From contig OZ251229.1 in assembly GCA_965240325.2 (NCBI GenBank), positions 2,356,001-2,420,000 on the forward strand: 64,000 nt of DNA. The letters run 5' to 3'. Under the pieces are notes generated by a model, which was given only the letters and a program-made list of their open reading frames with translations, ran no database searches and had not been told where the DNA came from. Below are positions 41,063-50,800 of this stretch, piece after piece. This stretch comes from Rebecca billardiae RCC1528 (taxonomy: Eukaryota > Haptophyta). The translations under genes were made by a program, and so were the position numbers. The stretch's first letter is position 1. The number at the start of each line of letters is the position of its first letter.

Positions 41063-42427
41063 ATGCACGCGTGCGGCCACTGCGGCGGCACACTCTTCTC
41101 GGGTGACTTCGTGGGGCATGCGGCGGCGGACATGGACGCGGCTCTAGGGTTCCACTTGCGCCGCGCATGCGTCACGCGCCCCGAGGACGACCTGCGCGCC
41201 GTCATCGCGCGGGGCGGCCCGATCGACGTCGTGCTGCGCGACGCGCGGCCTGCGGCCAAGGGCGACGCGCCGCTTGCCTTCTGTGCCCGCCACTCGCTCG
41301 ACGAGCTTGCGATGACTCTGCTCGAGCGCGGCGTACCCGCGTCCGAGCTCGACGCCACAGACCGCTTCGGCTGCACCGCGCTGCACCACGCGGCTGCTCG
41401 GGGATGTGTGCGACTGGCGGAGGCGCTCGTGGCGCGGGGCGCACACGTGGACGCGCGAACGGCCGACTCTGTGCACGCGCACGTGGGTGACCGCACGCCG
41501 CTGCATCTCGTGGCGCTCACCGTGTCACCGCACGCGCTCGATCTCGCCGCCGTCCTGCTGCGTGCGCGCGCGGACCCACGCGCGCGCGATGCGGACGGCC
41601 TGACGCCGCTGCAGCTGGCGCGCCCCTGCGGCGCGGCGCCGGCGTCGGCTCTGGCGCTGCAGCTCTCGGAAGCGGCGTCTGCAGTGGCAGGGAACGCGGA
41701 TGCGTCGGCGGACGAGCGCGCGGGCCCACACGGTAGCGACGGGAGCGACAGCTCCGACGACGAGTCCGCCATGCCCCACACGAGCGCCGCCGTGCGCTCG
41801 GCGCTCTCGGCTCTCGGCCAGCGCGAGCGGCGCCGGCTGCGGCTGGACGTGACGGATCGGCCGCTGCTGCGCGGCGTGCACGTGCTGCGCGGCGTGTGGG
41901 AGCGCGGCGTGTGCGAGCACGTGCTCGGGCACGTGCTCCGCGTCGCGCGCACCCGCGGCTGGCAGAGCGCCCGGCACGCGCACCACCCGACCGTCGACAT
42001 GCCCGTGTGGCGCGTGCCCGCCGTGCACGCGCTCGTGCTGAGCACGCTCGAGCGCCGCGTGCTGCCGGGAATGGAGCGGCTGTTCGAGCTGGCGCCGGGC
42101 GCGCTGCGGGTGAAGGAGGCGTTCTTCATCAAGTACGAGGCCGCGCCCGAGGGCTCGGAGCGCGGTCGGTGCCAGCCGGGCCTCGAGCTGCATCGGGACG
42201 GCACGCTCTTCAGCTGCAACGTGCACCTGAACGGCGGCGCAGCGGCGGACGGGAGCTTCGCGGGCGGCGGCACCTTCTTCGCGCACACGGGTGAGACGGT
42301 GTGCGAGCCCGCGGGAGACTTTGTGGTGCACTGCGGCCAGATGCTGCACGGCGCGGTCTGCGTCACGGCGGGCGTGCGCTACGTGCTTGTCGCATTCGTC
42401 GACGAGAAGCGGCGCCCAGATGAGTGA
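41063..42427 (+). CDS. Ankyrin-repeat prolyl 4-hydroxylase-like dioxygenase
   Basis: A 454-residue single-exon protein. The N-terminus has a possible zinc site (CGHCGGTLFSGDFVGH). Ankyrin repeats follow at about 68-190, with DRFGCTALHHAAARGCVRLA and DRTPLHLVALTVSPHALDLA as clear units. After an acidic, Ser-rich linker comes a 2-oxoglutarate/Fe(II) oxygenase domain: LELHRDGTLFSCNVHLN gives the HxD pair His377 and Asp379, FAGGGTFF precedes the third strand, MLHGA gives the distal His429, and GVRYVLVAF gives Arg439 for 2-oxoglutarate. All four cofactor residues are present, so it is probably active. Ankyrin repeats would supply the protein substrate; the target is unknown. No signal peptide is present, so a cytosolic or nuclear location is likely, unlike the secreted P4H at 56.4 kb. 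Confidence 0.82.
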   Translation: MHACGHCGGTLFSGDFVGHAAADMDAALGFHLRRACVTRPEDDLRAVIARGGPIDVVLRDARPAAKGDAPLAFCARHSLDELAMTLLERGVPASELDATDRFGCTALHHAAARGCVRLAEALVARGAHVDARTADSVHAHVGDRTPLHLVALTVSPHALDLAAVLLRARADPRARDADGLTPLQLARPCGAAPASALALQLSEAASAVAGNADASADERAGPHGSDGSDSSDDESAMPHTSAAVRSALSALGQRERRRLRLDVTDRPLLRGVHVLRGVWERGVCEHVLGHVLRVARTRGWQSARHAHHPTVDMPVWRVPAVHALVLSTLERRVLPGMERLFELAPGALRVKEAFFIKYEAAPEGSERGRCQPGLELHRDGTLFSCNVHLNGGAAADGSFAGGGTFFAHTGETVCEPAGDFVVHCGQMLHGAVCVTAGVRYVLVAFVDEKRRPDE

Positions 42428-42509
42428 TGATGACGACTGACCTGTTGATTGACCATCGTCATCGAGAGTAGCTGATAAGGACTTTGGCACTTTGCCCGAG
42501 AGCAGATGC

Positions 42510-42608
42510 AGTCTGCAGCCAAGCCGTTTATAATACGTACGGCACCCTCCGCCTCCGTCCGCCGGAGGCGGAGGGTCAGGGTGCCGTGTAACGGCTTGGC
42601 TGCAGACT
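42510..42608. repeat. 99-bp hairpin (short foldback element)
   Basis: The outer arms AGTCTGCAGCCAAGCCGTT (42510-42528) and AACGGCTTGGCTGCAGACT (42590-42608) are perfectly complementary over 19 bp. Inside them, ACGGCACCCT pairs with AGGGTGCCGT and CCGCCTCCG with CGGAGGCGG, leaving small internal loops. It may be a MITE-like insertion or an expressed structured RNA. Confidence 0.88.
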
Positions 42609-42639
42609 CATTCTATGATTTAACGACACAGGTAGGACG
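42608..42639 (+). repeat. 32-nt box shared with the 814-bp tandem repeat
   Basis: TCATTCTATGATTTAACGAC then ACAGGTAGGACG is identical to 12361-12392 and 13175-13206 inside the 814-bp units. It begins at the last base of the hairpin, 150 bp before the J-domain gene. Confidence 0.9.
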
Positions 42640-42793
42640 GCGCAGGTCTCCTGATTCGTCGTCGGCAGTGCCCTTGATCGTCGACTGAGAGCAAGATGGC
42701 GAAAAACATTAATTATAAAACAAAGAGACCGGAATCAATCTCGATAGAAACTCGCCGCAGCGAAGGCGGCCCGCCTTAGGCGGGGATCGCGCG

Positions 42794-43559
42794 ATGGCGC
42801 CGGCTGAGGCCGACCACCACCGCCTGCTCGGCGTGTCGCCCGATGCGACAGAGAAGGAGATCAAGCTCGCCTATCGCAGACTAGCAAAGAAGCACCACCC
42901 AGACATGAATCCCGGCTGCAAGGTCCGGCTGAGCGGCCAACGCGCGCCCCAACTGCGCCGTGCTGAGCGCCGACTCCCGCACCTGAATGCTGCGCAGCAC
43001 GCGGAGGACTCCTTCAAGCAGATCACGATCGCGTACAACAAGGCCATCGGCGAGGTAAAACTGCGCGCAGTCCGTCCGTCCGGGGCCACCGGCCGCACTG
43101 CATCGGCACCGCGCTATCGCAGGTGCGAACTCCGCGGCGCATTGCACCAGCATGGGTCTGGACGGAGCATGCGCCATGGCAGACGGCTGACCGCGCGCCT
43201 TGCGTGACGCACGCCGACATTGCAGGAGGACAAACGCCGGCTCGTCTTCCGAGCACGTGAACTTCGATGAATGGAACCGCGCGCACTACGGCTCGGACGA
43301 CCGGTACGACTACTCGGGCACCCGCAGGTGGAACGTTGGGCCAAGCGAGCGCTCCTGGCAGGAGGCAGCGGCCAGGCGAGCCCGCCATGGCAGCGCGCAG
43401 GCGGCGTCACAAGGCATGGGCTCAGGTAGCCGAGCGCAGTGGCGCGCCCCGCCGAGAACAGCGACGCGCAAGCCGTCCGCGCTCATCATCATCGCGGCAC
43501 AGCTGGCGGCGGGGGTTGGCATCTGGACTTGGGTTGCGAGCACGTTGGTGGCCAAGTAG
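42794..43559 (+). CDS. J-domain (DnaJ-like) co-chaperone with C-terminal TM anchor
   Basis: Exon 1 (42794-42922) encodes [20 protein letters not shown] and [17 protein letters not shown] with the HPD tripeptide that stimulates HSP70 ATPase. Exon 2 (42998-43054) continues [19 protein letters not shown]. Exon 3 starts near 43226 after TTGCAG: the phase-0 frame reads [14 protein letters not shown] and then stops, whereas the next frame carries [20 protein letters not shown], typical of the post-J region, and a C-terminal TM segment ([20 protein letters not shown]) to 43559. Either a phase-shifting splice was missed or there is a one-base frameshift near 43265. Intron 1 (75 bp, in frame, no stop) can be read through. 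A tail-anchored organelle or ER J-protein is the likely product. Confidence 0.7.
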
Positions 43560-43813
43560 CCACTAGCTTTATCTTAGCAGAGGCACTGAGGCTGGCAGCA
43601 TTATCATCACGATTGTCAGCGGCATCGATGATATCAGACTCATATCGTCGTACACTGCATATCGTATATAAATTTATTATATATATATATATATATATAT
43701 ATATTGCCATCCATATCGCACTATCACTCGTCCGATGGACAGTGACTAGACCGGACAGGCTGCTATATATATGGCATATCGTCTTAATAATCTCTCTCTC
43801 TCGTCTCTCTCTG

Positions 43814-43844
<31 letters not shown>

Positions 43845-43849
43845 CCTCT

Positions 43850-43932
<83 letters not shown>

Positions 43933-45078
43933 GTAATAGGCTGCTGTAGTACCGCATAGCTCATTATTAGCTGACGAGCTCGTTAATAAATAATTCCGTG
44001 CGCTCACTGCTCACTCATAATTATAATGAGGACTCTCTCGTCTAAATTCTAATCCGCCGACGCTGCTACTGACTGACCGTAGTGCTGAATGTTCGGCGTC
44101 GGATATGGTGCGGTCGCCTGCTGGCGGCCGACTCCGGGCTGTCAGAAGTTCCCATCATACTGAACAAATAACGGTCACGGTCACGACTGGCACGGTGTTA
44201 AACAGTTACATCGCGCGCAGTTATACCGGAATTGTCACGCCGCTTTGTCCGCCGCCATCAGGCAGTCGTGGCCCGGGGCAGCTAGTCCCGAGTCCGCCAC
44301 CTGTTGTTGTCCCGCCAATCGCCATGGGCCATCACTCATCAGAGTGGCCGCGTGGGGCCCGTGAGCGTGTGCGTGGTTACGGCGTTAGATAATAGATTAT
44401 CAAGGGCCTTGGTTAGGTACGGCGCAGAGTGCATGCTGTCAAAGCGTCATGCATGCGCAATATATATTCACTTTCGTCGGCCGGAAGACGGCGGCAAATA
44501 ACTGTCCCGGCGGATGCGGAGATTGGCGGATGTTAGACAGACAGCCTTGTCATCACATGCCACGTTCACAATCACAATGGCGGTCATGACTGATCGACAT
44601 TATTAAACGGCGGATGAGGATATGACGATGGATACTTATGATGATTGTCAGTGTCTGCTGTCATCACTGTCGGCCTGCGCTGGGAATCACCGCCAGCAGG
44701 CTCAGATGTGATGAGTAACTATAGCAGTAGGCTTCATACGGGACAGGGTCCGCAGCAGCTCACTCAGTCAGCTGACAGCGCCGCTGCCTGCGTCGGGCTC
44801 ACGGCCCTGATGCGGCTTACGCCACAGAATGTCAAACGCGCGGATTGACGCGGTATATATAAACCGGCGCCACGGGCGGCGGCTAACTAAAGGTCCGCGC
44901 GGCCCGAGTAGGCCCGAGTAAGTACCAGTAGGCTGAGTCGGAACGACGCATCAAGCGTCGCCGTCGACGCCGGTGGGCAGACTCTCTATATAGGCAGGCG
45001 TCACCGACATCGTATAACTAGTCAGTCTACCTGCGCTGGCGCAGCATCATATATTTCACCAGAGTCGTAACGGGCCTC
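43560..45078. other. Intergenic region with (TA)n and (TC)n tracts, no gene
   Basis: A (TA)n tract lies at 43677-43704 and a (TC)n tract with a short C run at 43791-43931. The remainder is mixed composition without coding signal or a recognised RNA gene. Confidence 0.55.
43791..43931. repeat. (TC)n microsatellite
   Basis: About 140 bp of TC dinucleotides interrupted by CCCTCCC and a run of about ten C. The Leu/Ser and Glu/Arg frames through it are artefacts. Confidence 0.95.
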
Positions 45079-46032
45079 TCACGGAGCCTGCGGCGGAGGA
45101 CCGAGGAGCACGGTTGCACGCCGCCTCGTCAGGTCTTTGAGCACGGCGCGCACGTCGCGCTGGAAGCGTTCCCTCCCTGCGGCGTACACGGGCCCGTCCC
45201 CGCCATCCACTACTTCGCCCAGCTTCCGCAGGAGTCTCTCGTCGAAGGCGCGCTTCGCCTGGCGCACAGCCTGGAACTCAAGCGGAAGCGGTGTCCCGCC
45301 GAGCAGCCTGTGGAAGAGGCACACGCTGAGCTCCCACTCCTCGACGAGCCCAACAAAGGCGAAGCCACCACGCAGCCGCTCGACGGCGGCGGCCTGCTCC
45401 TCGCGCGAGACCGCCTCGGGGTCATTGCACGCGCGCCCCGTGAGCATCTTCGCCGTGCAGCCCTGCACGGCGGACAGAGATGCGTACTGCTGCACGGAGC
45501 GAGCCTGGGCAACACTCTTGCAGCGGAAATTGCGCCGCGAATCGCGGACCTTTGTGCACGTGGGCTGAGCAGGCACCTCTGGGCTGCAGTCCTGGATGCA
45601 GTGCCGCCCGTGCTTGTACGCCGAGAGGACTCTCGATGATGGCTCGCGCAGCATCGTCACGAAGTGGCCGGCATGTGCGCGCCACTCATCAGGGCCGACC
45701 GGCTTGTGCGTCGCGGGCGTGTGGTCGACGAGGTGCGCGCAGTGCTCCTTGAGAGGATAGTCGCGGTTGAAGTTGCGCTCGTAAAAGCCAGCGTAGTCCG
45801 CCGCCGACGCGTGGCGAGGCACATCGCAGCCGTAGTGCCACACGGTGTTCATGAAGCTCGTGCCCGTCTTTGGTACATGCACCCATCGGATCGAGGTGCC
45901 GGCCGGCGCGGGAAAGGGGTGCGCATCTGCGTCGCAGATGAGCCGCCGCTCCTCTGCGGAGATCCAATCGTCGCCAGCCGCTGCGCGTGCGCCCATCGCA
46001 CAGAGCCATGCGAGGGCACACTGGGCCCGCAT
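45079..46032 (-). CDS. Carbohydrate sulfotransferase-like protein (secretory)
   Basis: A 317-residue single-exon protein. Residues 1-20 (MRAQCALAWLCAMGARAAAG) form a signal peptide or short membrane anchor. WVHVPKTGTSFMNTVW carries the 5'-phosphosulfate loop PKTGTS (54-59), and VTMLREPSSRVLSAY (125-139) carries the 3'-phosphate-binding R-x4-R-x2-S pattern for PAPS. Several Cys residues suggest disulphides in the Golgi lumen. Family members move sulfate from PAPS to glycans; the acceptor here is unknown, but algal scale or cell-coat polysaccharides are plausible. The frame continues upstream to 46320 only as antisense of the SHIPPO gene, so ATG 46032 was chosen. Confidence 0.8.
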   Translation of the reverse strand: MRAQCALAWLCAMGARAAAGDDWISAEERRLICDADAHPFPAPAGTSIRWVHVPKTGTSFMNTVWHYGCDVPRHASAADYAGFYERNFNRDYPLKEHCAHLVDHTPATHKPVGPDEWRAHAGHFVTMLREPSSRVLSAYKHGRHCIQDCSPEVPAQPTCTKVRDSRRNFRCKSVAQARSVQQYASLSAVQGCTAKMLTGRACNDPEAVSREEQAAAVERLRGGFAFVGLVEEWELSVCLFHRLLGGTPLPLEFQAVRQAKRAFDERLLRKLGEVVDGGDGPVYAAGRERFQRDVRAVLKDLTRRRATVLLGPPPQAP

Positions 46033-46162
46033 CGTAGTTGCTACAGCCTGGACGGCACGGCGGCTGTGGCATCCATGCTGAAGCGGCGGCCACAGCCCCG
46101 CGCGCGCCGGGGGGGGGGCCAACCCGCGGTGAGCGGTGGCACGTGTAACGACACCCGTCGCC
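46033..46162. promoter_or_regulatory. 130-bp divergent promoter between sulfotransferase and SHIPPO genes
   Basis: Head-to-head spacer with a nine-base G run near 46110. No TATA-like element was seen. Confidence 0.5.
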
Positions 46163-47497
46163 ATGGTGCGCGCGACGATGCCGCTCCCACAGCGCTCGCA
46201 GACGTACCGGCCGTGGGGGCCGGGCGTGGTCCCGACGACCAAGTCGACGTTCGGCACGCAGTACGAGGCGCGCAGGCCCACCTCGCCCTCGTACGGCTTC
46301 GGCACCTCGCGCGCGAGCACTCACTCGAAGGTGTTCATCTCCAACGAGCACACGCGCGAGCGGCAGGGGATGTCCTCGCCGGGGCCGGTGTACGCGATCC
46401 GCTCTCGGTTCGGCCCTTTCGACGCGCCGAGCTACTCGTTTGGCACCGCCGTGCGCGACACGCTCGCCTACACGTCGCGCGCGCACTGGGGCGACGACAT
46501 CCCTGGCCCAGGCGCGTACACGCTGCCAGACCTGCAGGCGCGGAGATCGGTCAAGTTCGGCCTGAGCGAGCGCTCGGACGCGTCGAAAAGTGCGCGCGCG
46601 CCCGACTCCACGCCGCGTGTCCCGCGCCGGCGCGTGCCGTGGCCCCGTACCGCCCCTCGTGCTCGACGCGCATGACGCCCTGGCCTCCCTGCCGCACCGT
46701 TGGCATTCCTCGTGCGCGCGTGTGCACACACACACACCAGTTTACACCTCCGAAGCGCTGGCGAGGGTCGACCCGTCCCTCAACGCGTCGCCTGGCCCGA
46801 GCGCGTATGGTTCGATCTCGACCTTTGGCGAGTACCCGGACTCGCGCTTCCGCTCGAGCCGAGGCGTGGCGATCGGCACGCAGCCGCGCAGCTACGAGCA
46901 GGAGGCGCATGCGCGCGCGCGCATCATCTCGCCAGGGCCGGGCGAGTACGGGATCGTCGGCGGCCGGGCGCTCGGCTCGCAGGTTGAGTCGCACCGGCAC
47001 TCGGCACCAACCTACTCCTTCAGCTCGGCGGACCGCGAGGCCACGGCCAACGTCCTGCCCTCGCGCGCGCACGAGCGCGTGCTGCGCGGACGCGACTCGC
47101 CCTCGCCAGGCCTGTACCGCACGCGCGGCGCGCTGGGCGAGCAGATTAACTCGAGGAAAAAGACGCTGCCTGCGTACACCTTCAGCGCATCCGATCGGTT
47201 CCATATGGACAAGGCTGGTGCGCGCAGCCTGCGCGTGCCGATGTGCGCGAGATGCGGCCGCGCGCTCGCCTGCCTCGCCTGCACTCGCGTCGCGACGCCC
47301 CCCTTCCGGCTGCCCTCTGGCGTGCGCACGCTGCGGGCGCCCGCCGCACCCGCCGCCCGTCTCTTGCTTCGTGGCTGACGCGGTGCTCCGCGCGGCGCTG
47401 CTGCTGGTGTTGCGCGCGCGGCCGGCGTGGCATCGTGCCGCTGCGAGCAGCTGCGCGTGCGGCGGCGTCGCCTGGGCCCGGCCAGTACATGTTATGA
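46163..47497 (+). CDS. SHIPPO/PG-rich-repeat (STPGR) flagellar protein
   Basis: The CDS joins 46163-46589, 46741-47217 and 47451-47497 (both introns phase 1 with GTGCGC donors; acceptors ACACCAG and CGAGCAG), giving 316 residues. It has repeated PG-rich motifs: SSPGPVYAI, IPGPGAYTL, SPGPSAYG, SPGPGEYGI, SPSPGLYRT and, encoded by the small last exon, SPGPGQYML at the C-terminus. Between them are PSYSFGT/PTYSFSS/PAYTFSA units. This pattern defines the sperm-tail PG-rich (ODF3/CIMAP-type) family, which lines axonemal microtubules. The last exon ending precisely on the repeat supports the splice model. With IFT27 it indicates a flagellated life stage. Confidence 0.85.
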
Positions 47498-47886
47498 CGA
47501 GTCGCCGCCGGTGACACTGACCGCCGGTGACTAATCAGGAAAGCGCTGCCATGCACACTGATAGCGAGTCTCAGCACATATATCGGATCGCGTTCTTGAG
47601 CTAGCTGCTATTACTTGTCACAGTCACGGGAACCTGAGCCCGCGGCGCCAGCCCCGTACGCTCTCGGACTTGCCAGAAACGTAGTACTGTAGGAAACGCT
47701 TATTGTTTCCTACCTTTCTGCACGCAGATTTCTGCACGCAGGAGCAACAGTTTCAACTAAAACTGTTGCGCGCTTATTTGTAAGACCCCTTGATCGAGAT
47801 TACTACCGCGAGAGGTCGACGTCGTTACCCGGTACTCGTTACGAATTTGACTACCGATGTTTCAGGACGGACCGTGTGGATCAAGG
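47498..47886. promoter_or_regulatory. Upstream region of the large coiled-coil gene with two hairpins
   Basis: Hairpin 1 is GTAGGAAAC/GTTTCCTAC (47689-47713, 7-nt loop). A 13-bp direct repeat TTTCTGCACGCAG follows at 47715 and 47729, then hairpin 2 GCAACAGTTT/AAACTGTTGC (47744-47769, 6-nt loop). They end about 118 bp before the chosen ATG. Confidence 0.6.
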
Positions 47887-50800
47887 ATGTCCGCGATGGA
47901 GGTGGTGGGCCACTCGCCGACCCTCACGGCGGCGGGGCCCGGCGGGCCCGGCTCGGCCAACAAGGAGAAGTACTCGGGTGCGCGCGCGCTCGAGCTCAAG
48001 CGCATCCAGGAGCGCATCGAGGCGTCCATCCTCGACTTCGAATGGCCCACGGACCGCGTGGACGCGGAGGTGGACTACCCGAGCAGCCTCGTGCAGCTCG
48101 AGTCGGAGCGCGCGTCGATCGAGGCGATGCTGCACCGGTACAAGCAGGTGTGCACGAACCGGATCAACTCGCTGACAAACACGCTCACCAGCCTGCACCA
48201 GGCCGCGCGCGCCAACCCGCTCGAGGACTTTGCCGAGGCGGCGCGCGGCATCGGCGAGGACGATGACGAGGGCACGGCGTTTGGCCCCGGCGTGAGCAGG
48301 AGCGAGCTGCCGCCGGACGACTCGGGGACGCACATGATCAAGTGGGCGCGCGACACGGGCATGCGCCTCGGCACCGCGCACATGCTCGGCGTCAAGGCGC
48401 TGCAGCACGAGCTCGACGCGCTGCGCGCGCTCGCGGAGGGCACGCACGCGCGGCAGCAGGTCGCCTCGCAGCAGCAGGAGGAGCAGGCGGAGCAGATCGA
48501 GGACCTCGAGGCGCAGCGCGAGGCGCTGCGGCGCGAGCGCGACGTGCTCGCCACGCAGAAGCGCTCCCTCGAGGAGCAGCTCGCCGAGCGCGACGGCGAC
48601 CTCGCCCAGCTGCGCGAGCAGTCGGTCGCCGAGCTCGCGCTCGAGAAGGCCGAGCGCGAGCGGCTGTTCCATGAGCTCGCGCTGAGCGAGGACGCGCTGC
48701 TCTCGGCGCGGGCGGAGGCGAAGGCGAGCAAGGAGCTCGCGCGGATCGCCGACGAGCGCGCCGCGAACATCTCGCAGTGGGCGCCCGTCGCGGTCGACGT
48801 GCTCCGCCGCGCGCTCGGCGACGCGGACGGCGAGCAGAGCGCGGCCGCGGACGCGATCCTCGTGTGGCAGAGCCACGCGCGGACGGGCGAGTCGACGCTG
48901 GCGGTGGAGCGCGGCGAGCTGGCGTCGCGCGAGCGGGAGTACGTCTCGCGCATCGCCGAGCTCGAGGACGAGCTCGAGCAGGCCGTCGCGCGCAGCGCCG
49001 AGCGCGGCGCCGCGGCCGAGCGCCGGCGCGCCGCGGCCGAGGCGCGCAGCATCGGCCGCACGCTCGCCGAGCTCGAGGAGTATGAGGCGGCGGTGGAGGA
49101 GGCGTGGGGCGGGGCGGGCGCGGAGGGGAGCGGCGGCGCGGGCTCGAGGCAGCGCTCCGCCGCGGCGAAGGCCGCGCGCGCGCGCTACCTCGCCCTGCGC
49201 GGCCTGCCCCCGGAGCCCGACTCCGACGAGGACGAGGGGGCCAAGGGCGCGCACCACCTGCGCCACTGGGTGCGCGAGATCACGCAAAGGCTCTCCGCGG
49301 AGGTGCGCGCGAGCGAGGAGGCGATCGAGGAGATCGCGAGCGCGGCGGGCGAGATCAAGTCGATCCAGCTCGCCGGCGCCATCGCGGAGGACGGGGGCGA
49401 CGCGCCCGCCGCGCACCTCGGCAGCTCGCCGATCCGCTCGCTGCGCGGCGCGCCGTCGTCGACGCTCACGGGCGCCGCGCCGGCCGACAAGGCCGCGCAG
49501 CAGAGGATCGGGCGCCGGAGCATCCACGCGGGCGCGGCGGCGGCGGAGGCGGCGGAGAGGGCGAGCGCCGGGTTCCAGAGCGTCTTCGGCGGCGCGTGCG
49601 CCGACGCCGCCGCGGACGCCGCCGCCCCCGCGCGCACGCAGCAGCAGCGCGCGCGCGCCACGTCCGCGCCCGAGCGCGGCGCGGGCGCGTCGCGGCCCGA
49701 GCTCGACGCGCCGATCCACACGATGGAGACGCGCATCGAGGAGCTCTCCGAGCGGCACCGCTCGCTGCAGGGGATGCTCACGGAGCTCGCCGACCCGCCG
49801 CGCCACGGCGACGGCGCCGAGCTCCCCGACGCCGCGGGGGCCCGCTCGCGCCAGCCGTCGGCCGCCGGGCTCGAGCTCGCGCGCGCGAGGCACGCGGCCG
49901 AGGTCGAGGGCCTGCAGGCGCAGCTGGCGGAGGCGCAGCGCGCGCTCGCGGCGCAGACGGCGGCGGCGCGGCGCGCGTCGGTGGGCGGCGAGGAGGACGC
50001 CGCGGACAGCGCGGCGGCCGGCCGGCTGCAGTCCCTGTACGACGAGCTGCGCCGCTCGGCGGACGTGCGCGCCGCGCTCACGCGCAAGCGCGTGAACGTG
50101 CTGCGCGACTGGGCGCGCCGCCAGCGCGTCGACTACGCCGAGCCCACCGCGGCGGCGGACGCGGGCGGTGGCGCGCCGGCGGGCGCGTCGGCGGACGCGG
50201 CCGACCCGCCATCGCCGGGCCCGGCCGAGCCCGGCCTCGCCAAGCGCCGCGCCACGTTGCACGGCGGCGCCGGCGGCGGCGCCGGGCGCGCCGGCGCGCA
50301 CGCCGAGCGCTCGCGCGCCGACGGCCAAGGCGGCGAGGCGGAGGCGCCGGCGGCGGAGGACGAGGCGGGTGTGCCCAGCCCGCGCTCGGGCCGCGCCAAG
50401 CCCCTGCGCCAAACCCTCGGCCCGGGCGGGCTGGCGCCTCCCGGCGCGCGCTCGCTGCAGGTGCCCGCGGTGCTCGAGGTCGCCGCGCGGCAGTCGCAGT
50501 CGCACGCGGCCGCGGCCGCGGCCGCGGCCGAGGGCGGCGCGGACGGCGCGGACGGCGACGCGCTGGCCTCCGCGCGCTCCGAAGGCTCGGTGGGCTCGGG
50601 CGCGTCGATGCCGCCAACGCCGCGCGGCGCGCCGCCCGGCGCGACCGTCGACTACCTGATGGACATGCTCTCGGAGGAGGTCGAGTCGGCGCTCGGCTCG
50701 TACCAGCGCGCGCTCGCGAGCATGGCGGACGACGTGCGCCGGCTGACGGCGCAGCTGCACGCGCACCTGGCCGCGGCGCAGCGCGCGGGCAGGCTGCCCG

